The position numbers and the translations under genes were made by a program. The notes beneath the pieces were generated by a model, which saw only the letters and a program-made list of their open reading frames with translations, did no database searches and was not told the origin of the DNA. Positions 7,201-8,430 of a DNA stretch of 8,430 nt are shown here, one piece after another. The DNA is from an uncultured Verrucomicrobiota bacterium (GTDB lineage: Bacteria; Verrucomicrobiota; Kiritimatiellia; RFP12; UBA3636): assembly GCA_946534745.1 (NCBI GenBank), contig CAMNDA010000291.1:1-8430 (forward strand). The letters run 5' to 3'. Position 1 is the first letter of the stretch. Each line of letters starts with the position of its first letter.

Positions 7201-8043
7201 GGCGGATGTTGACCCTCCCGATGGTGTGTTGTTGCGAATACGATAGTAGGCCTGTGCGGATGTCGTGGCCGGATAGTCTTGAACAAGAACATGAAACTGG
7301 TGCCACTCTGCAACACCAGTTGCTTTGGGAATCGTAATTTCAGCGATGGTCTTGTAGGTATAACGAGTAAATCCGGCAACTACTCTTGCCGTGATTTTAT
7401 CAATGACAAGTGTTCCGTCCGCCGTTCCTTGGTTGGACATCTTCGCCTTGAACCAAACGGAGCCAACTCCCGTAGGAATCTTTTCGCGGGTTCGAATGAA
7501 ACCAGCTGTCATCCCTTCAATTTCGGGCGTTTTTTCGGGTTTTGAATCTCCCATCAACGTGACCGCCTGAGGAACCGCTCCATTGCGGGAAACGAGGGCA
7601 CCATACCAATCAGCGTCCAAATTGCCCGAACCGGAAGCTCCGATTGACCAGCCGTTCAGATTCGGATACCGCTGGTTCGTCAAGCCCCGCGAGTCGGTCG
7701 TGTTCTCCGTAACCATGAAGGGCTGGTCGATGTAGGAGGACGTGTTGCCCGCCGCGTCCTCCGCCGTGATGGAGATGGTGACGCCGCCGGCCGGGCAGGG
7801 CGGAAGCGTGCAGGACCAGTCGACGCCGGAGCCCTGGAGGTAGATGCGGGTGGTCGAGTCCCCCTGGGTGAGGTCGCAATACACGAACTCGGCGCCCGGG
7901 CCCGCCAGATCGACCTCGAGCGTGCCGCCGAGGATCGCGTCGTATTCGTTGTCGACCAGCCGCACGTCGTTGATGCTGGGCACGGCGAGGGCGGAAACGG
8001 CCGCGAAGAGGGAGGCGAATGCGAGAAGGGAGACGTGTTTCAT
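1246..8043 (-). CDS. Giant secreted multi-domain protein (2265 residues) with beta-sandwich modules and a lamin-tail domain
   Basis: The ATG at 8043 is preceded by GAGGAA with 8 bases between GAGG and the ATG. Residues 1-20 form a Sec signal peptide (MKHVSLLAFA, then a hydrophobic core to ALA|VPS) with no lipobox cysteine. Residues 21-115 look Ig/cadherin-like, ending ITAEDAAGNTSSY. Jelly-roll-like modules lie at about 121-300, 1270-1380, 1428-1528 and 1590-1727; three share a GVGxxxF strand and all end in a V/A/L-x-D-x-I/V-type strand (for example LYVDNVRAT, VMLDNVLIT). Ig/Fn3-like segments follow at about 301-405 and 1728-1815. Residues 945-1215 form a lectin-like section with cysteines 1051, 1106, 1152, 1155, 1181 and 1199. 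A lamin-tail domain covers about 1951-2095 (VVFINELQP, NQFVEIMGPEG, NWRLEHFG, GFWVLG, YVDTAAWG). The C-terminus ends FYRLVATPSK with no membrane anchor, PEP-CTERM, LPXTG or clear T9SS tail. No catalytic domain was recognised. A surface or extracellular adhesive or carbohydrate-binding role is inference. Residues about 120-284 come from low-GC DNA. Confidence 0.9.
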   Translation of the reverse strand: MKHVSLLAFASLFAAVSALAVPSINDVRLVDNEYDAILGGTLEVDLAGPGAEFVYCDLTQGDSTTRIYLQGSGVDWSCTLPPCPAGGVTISITAEDAAGNTSSYIDQPFMVTENTTDSRGLTNQRYPNLNGWSIGASGSGNLDADWYGALVSRNGAVPQAVTLMGDSKPEKTPEIEGMTAGFIRTREKIPTGVGSVWFKAKMSNQGTADGTLVIDKITARVVAGFTRYTYKTIAEITIPKATGVAEWHQFHVLVQDYPATTSAQAYYRIRNNTPSGGSTSAELNSVAIDVCDIVLTPVIPDVRIYKDELDYAPGFPSIRDPIEFHIAVSNVFPSAPAANFAPVLYWRQNAEDDWTPTPMTNVTGRTHTGDGTYACILTPEGNGLSDGPFEYFYEVSFTGYTPTFPAIKDHDGYLLNNIVNHRFDWYRYPYLIHTNAWALLTDANGNVSENRSPALYPTFRDTFEKTGQQAFYHYSTSRDVAPDTPATNGLWDVTRKFDIRDLDEGWPSGSAYYMVRPTRNDAVPELGSIEIPATYEYNKFLAKDGVRRFRSMYTDLSAVTADFSTNVESHLARAYPMQHVGDYTWQAILHVTNAVDAYFSVTGAWHSVPGATAYEAGPFEWVQLDQDELRINPPMDGTENDGSQLRDYEMTGYERKRTIVEQITNVVWDVKTTTALWVGVVTNAVETNALGQALVPPTADDVAYWFRRFEFEEQEDGSVATNELLQALNFVLNVVDPDRPELSTVTTNWYADFQDVINGAGAWYVTNECAVGTSSTYTLVPGATSTREETYFEYVLDEDRLPPHETVRTRVQIDYDGFLMYRFCTTNGSWQIRRAAWQDFNDWQADNQWYSRSFGLYDMKEFTTDLEGRALTTFEESLNGVLLDQNPAMEDYCDASGTYLYEYIGKNAKIVKDRVLSDNAPDWTSQTRNTEVVLRGYPGLEGSLETTSERPSQGRGTLKMRVRSHSDDDRNITYVPGSAWSNYRVIARITDPSPDQVSDAEHSLSLIGYWQDPFNYWEARITQHSDLMADQKGRTRNWFEVRLYQWIEGECFEKFGEIRGNGYGGWNNYTASNARWPTFPGRNSTDNNGAKNESGYWGWSGNENDCGLFTLDRKDGTKPIRWVFVLDLLTDGTSVTPMVWAFRSHDIENNKCTACTLANAVNNNAFGNAPYFLYKFGPIDCSSSGATTSGRPGFNMRDCGLRIAPYVLPVAASVNFKGTGGSDAMNAVATSSGGADKWDRSAGAAYDRKRKIDVWQVSPGSNQESAPTILTRPAPQVFYGVRTYRTSEEEFPEGQFTAPVPFYQGGVTRDWDDEWDTYNGHDGDGIKSVAQYRWKDVSFAMDLWDQTYLSIKALSKDANGTLSKGNLAVDSISCDDWRGVTVWDRDYPDPEISAVSSFQATYAAIAADGRTGRRYELNRSRANPGRKQALTTPQLVHGVGDILFTYEVADHPVKVSVQLGDWTGSEWSDLEGGTSVLEAGSSGTMYVACLTNISGRLRIVADDPTEESRAHGQLGTLYVDNVRATDYPNTGDTSWEVYNALVSTFPPDVAQRAIPPLDALHLRKLKFDGATAAASTFRSAVLNDGEASQTPHGNVFDEHAPFIQTPSIETGVGEVSFWYRASPDNTGPAHLKLMVAKAGSTPDAQWRELTTDDLYWDDETYAAPEEDKEYMRQKAALEALSSITTTDWTYFSVEFYQQDFRLLRVFGENDGDNRVMLDNVLITEPVRASIDVGAIEFTPDIPLDVTGTDAKISLVNPRMAPSNIRVFLEWYVDTSASRDIPTTNEWIRVQTNRTEHTVILPGGIEAYYYTYWYVTNSRPIIDVTRVPLNLKWGFEAWSNRWDDGQARWDGGTMHGGSIACTNAPDGSPYVFYTSAQIPTDKFPADSVFQYCVKVLYDGRFKSPVYSELQGRVKNGFWFENPKWYDPIDLNKTFETQERPVGHFWSFSCTTNVVFINELQPVYGETSGAAETGLASLKNQFVEIMGPEGASIANWRLEHFGFDDTGELNPNYIAHTNILSSKAAFQESRNATTNKGWGFWVLGCHGLGQLANEKLFPDSWVNVETYDDAPFIMSVPGALRLRRSMGAYVDTAAWGTQRRVTDFVNMGFKYLRDTYYDSRSLAWEGSGDYLRWNVTRTKTIGGYNYQQEDVLPFLGGRLAEEEIATIDPPEFLSIAFKDDYTVTVRVRVRVDAESVEKGLALKAEDYAWRFEATSELGEWDAALPYEIPKAQGLAAPADGSWAEFDLDVPALSPTALFYRLVATPSK
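7190..7685 (-). other. Low-GC, codon-distinct segment inside the giant secreted-protein gene
   Basis: Hand counting gives 247 G+C in 480 bases for 7201-7680 (about 51%), falling to 113 in 240 (about 47%) for 7321-7560. Sample lines elsewhere in the gene give 60-77%. Codons here are often A/T-ending (AAA, GAA, ATT, GTT, CTT, AGA, GTA), unlike the G/C-ending usage on both sides. The reading frame is intact through both edges, and the segment corresponds to residues about 120-284, almost exactly the first jelly-roll-like module. The later modules of the same kind have normal GC, so the fold itself does not explain the composition. Acquisition of this domain by recombination from a lower-GC source is the simplest inference. 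Edges are approximate. Confidence 0.75.
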
Positions 8044-8061
8044 GGGCTTTTCCTCGTTTGG

Positions 8062-8099
8062 TCCGGGGCATGCCGCCCCGAGCCCCGCCTAGCGGGGCT
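8062..8099 (-). promoter_or_regulatory. Two stem-loops in the 5' leader of the giant gene
   Basis: AGCCCCGC (8081-8088) pairs perfectly with GCGGGGCT (8092-8099) across a 3-nt loop. Next to it, CGGGGC (8064-8069) pairs with GCCCCG (8075-8080) across 5 nt. With the predicted start near 8102, these would be the first structures of the mRNA, leaving an unpaired stretch that carries the ribosome binding site. Such 5' hairpins commonly stabilise transcripts. No T-tract follows, and no riboswitch class was recognised. Confidence 0.5.
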
Positions 8100-8108
8100 T
8101 CGGCGGGA

Positions 8109-8138
8109 AGGATAGCACAGCGGGCGCGCGCGCGTAAA
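8109..8138 (-). promoter_or_regulatory. Predicted promoter of the giant secreted-protein gene
   Basis: On the minus strand the -10 element is TATCCT (8114-8109) with an upstream TGC giving an extended -10 (TGCTATCCT). A weak -35 TTTACG (8138-8133) sits 18 bp away. The spacer contains an alternating GC run, GCGCGCGCGCG (8124-8134). The predicted start near 8102 leaves a leader of about 58 nt. The match is moderate, and no better candidate is seen between here and the ATG. Confidence 0.42.
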
Positions 8139-8154
8139 GGGAAAAATGGGGCAA

Positions 8155-8175
8155 GCGCGCGGCAGGGCCGCGCGC
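8155..8175. repeat. Perfect 9-bp inverted repeat
   Basis: GCGCGCGGC (8155-8163) and GCCGCGCGC (8167-8175) are perfect complements around a 3-nt loop. On the minus strand the stem is followed eight bases later by a TTTTT run, too far away for a convincing intrinsic terminator. It could still be a weak transcription stop insulating the promoter at 8109-8138 from upstream transcription. Confidence 0.45.
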
Positions 8176-8214
8176 GCCCTTGGCGGATGGTTGCCGGATT
8201 CTTTCGCCCTCGGG
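8176..8214. repeat. Direct repeat, copy 1 (~40 bp)
   Basis: This copy runs GCCCTTGGCGGATGG, then TTGCCGGATTCTTTCG, then CCCTCGGG. It matches the copy at 8240-8277 except for one extra base near the left end and a C/T difference after TTTCG. The core, 21 identical bases at 8186-8206, begins GATGGTTGCC. The copies start 63 bp apart, and the 24-bp spacer is not repeated. It may be a dispersed intergenic element or a regulator binding site upstream of the giant gene. Confidence 0.8.
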
Positions 8215-8239
8215 TGGAGGAAAGCAGAACGCAAGCACC

Positions 8240-8277
8240 GCCCTTGGGGATGGTTGCCGGATTCTTTCGTCCTCGGG
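8240..8277. repeat. Direct repeat, copy 2 (~40 bp)
   Basis: This is the second copy of the element at 8176-8214. It reads GCCCTTGGGGATGG, then TTGCCGGATTCTTTCG, then TCCTCGGG. The identical core is at 8249-8269. It lies next to a stem-loop at 8283-8306. No third copy was found in this window. Confidence 0.8.
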
Positions 8278-8430
8278 GCCTTGCCGGGGGCCTTCGGCTC
8301 CCCGGCTTGCGGCCCCTCGGTAGCCGCCGGCCCCATGCGGGGCCGATCGGCGGAGACGACCAGATCGACTGCGTTCCCCCACGCGGCTCCCGCGCTCCGC
8401 GCGATCGCCGCGCGGGGCCCTCTCCGTGCG
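8278..8430. other. Right-edge stretch with hairpins and no supportable gene
   Basis: Together with 8100-8277 this makes more than 300 bp with no gene I can support. It holds a strong hairpin at 8283-8306 (GCCGGGG with CCCCGGC, plus an inner GCC/GGC pairing past one bulged base, 3-nt loop). A second lies at 8328-8345 (CGGCCCC, loop ATGC, GGGGCCG). Neither has a T-tract. Minus-strand frames stay open to the right edge, so the last 100 bases could hold the 3' end of an upstream gene, but the predicted peptides are low-complexity Arg/Pro/Ala and run through the direct repeats. I see nothing decisive. Confidence 0.4.

Noticed and set aside
5149..7212. Second long plus-strand open frame (about 690 codons)
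   Set aside because: It has the same antisense composition artefact. It ends at the low-GC block, as expected when the GC bias that keeps shadow frames open disappears.
7980..8043. Lipoprotein signal on the giant protein
   Set aside because: No cysteine lies near the cleavage region. The site ALA|VPS is a standard signal peptidase I site.
8180..8195. Sigma54-like promoter (TGG...TTGC) in the direct repeat on the plus strand
   Set aside because: The GG-to-GC spacing is one base too short in copy 1 and differs in copy 2, and no plus-strand gene follows.
8176..8277. Possible CRISPR array
   Set aside because: There are only two copies and one 24-bp spacer, no cas genes nearby, and the repeats are flanked by ordinary intergenic hairpins.
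8040..8336. Minus-strand frame whose TGA overlaps the giant gene's ATG (ATGA), suggesting translational coupling
   Set aside because: The predicted peptide is low-complexity Arg/Pro/Ala, runs through both copies of the DNA repeat, and lacks a credible ribosome binding site. Other frames in the same stretch are equally open.

Overview
This window is high-GC bacterial DNA (about two thirds G+C by eye). All recognisable genes lie on the minus strand and are described here in transcription order, from high to low coordinates. The best guess for the source is an uncultured member of the PVC superphylum, probably Kiritimatiellota or a relative. That guess rests on the very large secreted multi-domain beta protein, its lamin-tail domain, its C-terminus without an obvious anchor, and the base composition. 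It is an inference and has not been confirmed by any search.

Region by region: 8044-8430 holds no gene I can support. It contains two copies of a ~40-bp direct repeat at 63-bp spacing, several GC-rich inverted repeats and a likely promoter (about 8109-8138). One gene fills most of the window, 8043 down to 1246. It encodes a 2265-residue exported protein with a signal peptide, several beta-sandwich/Ig-like modules in apparent duplicated copies, and a lamin-tail domain near the C-terminus. About 160 residues near its N-terminus (DNA 7190-7685) are encoded by DNA of clearly lower GC and different codon choice, which suggests a mosaic gene. The 92-bp gap at 1154-1245 is a run of GC-rich inverted repeats that includes a perfect 17-nt direct duplication. 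It is followed by a 128-residue cytoplasmic protein of unknown function (1153-767).

Next comes a compact housekeeping segment. A tRNA-Asp(GUC) gene (607-531) has its own sigma70-type promoter (TTGCAT-17-TATTCT) and a strong rho-independent terminator. Then comes a second promoter (TTGCCC-17-TATAAC), followed by rsfS, the ribosomal silencing factor (422-93). The first 23 codons of a further gene begin 21 bp after rsfS and run off the left edge; they resemble the N-terminus of LpxL-type lauroyl/lysophospholipid acyltransferases.

I found no defence system, CRISPR array, transposon or biosynthetic cluster. The points most worth a second look are the giant secreted protein with its duplicated modules and low-GC domain, the repeat pair upstream of it, and the unknown 128-residue protein downstream.
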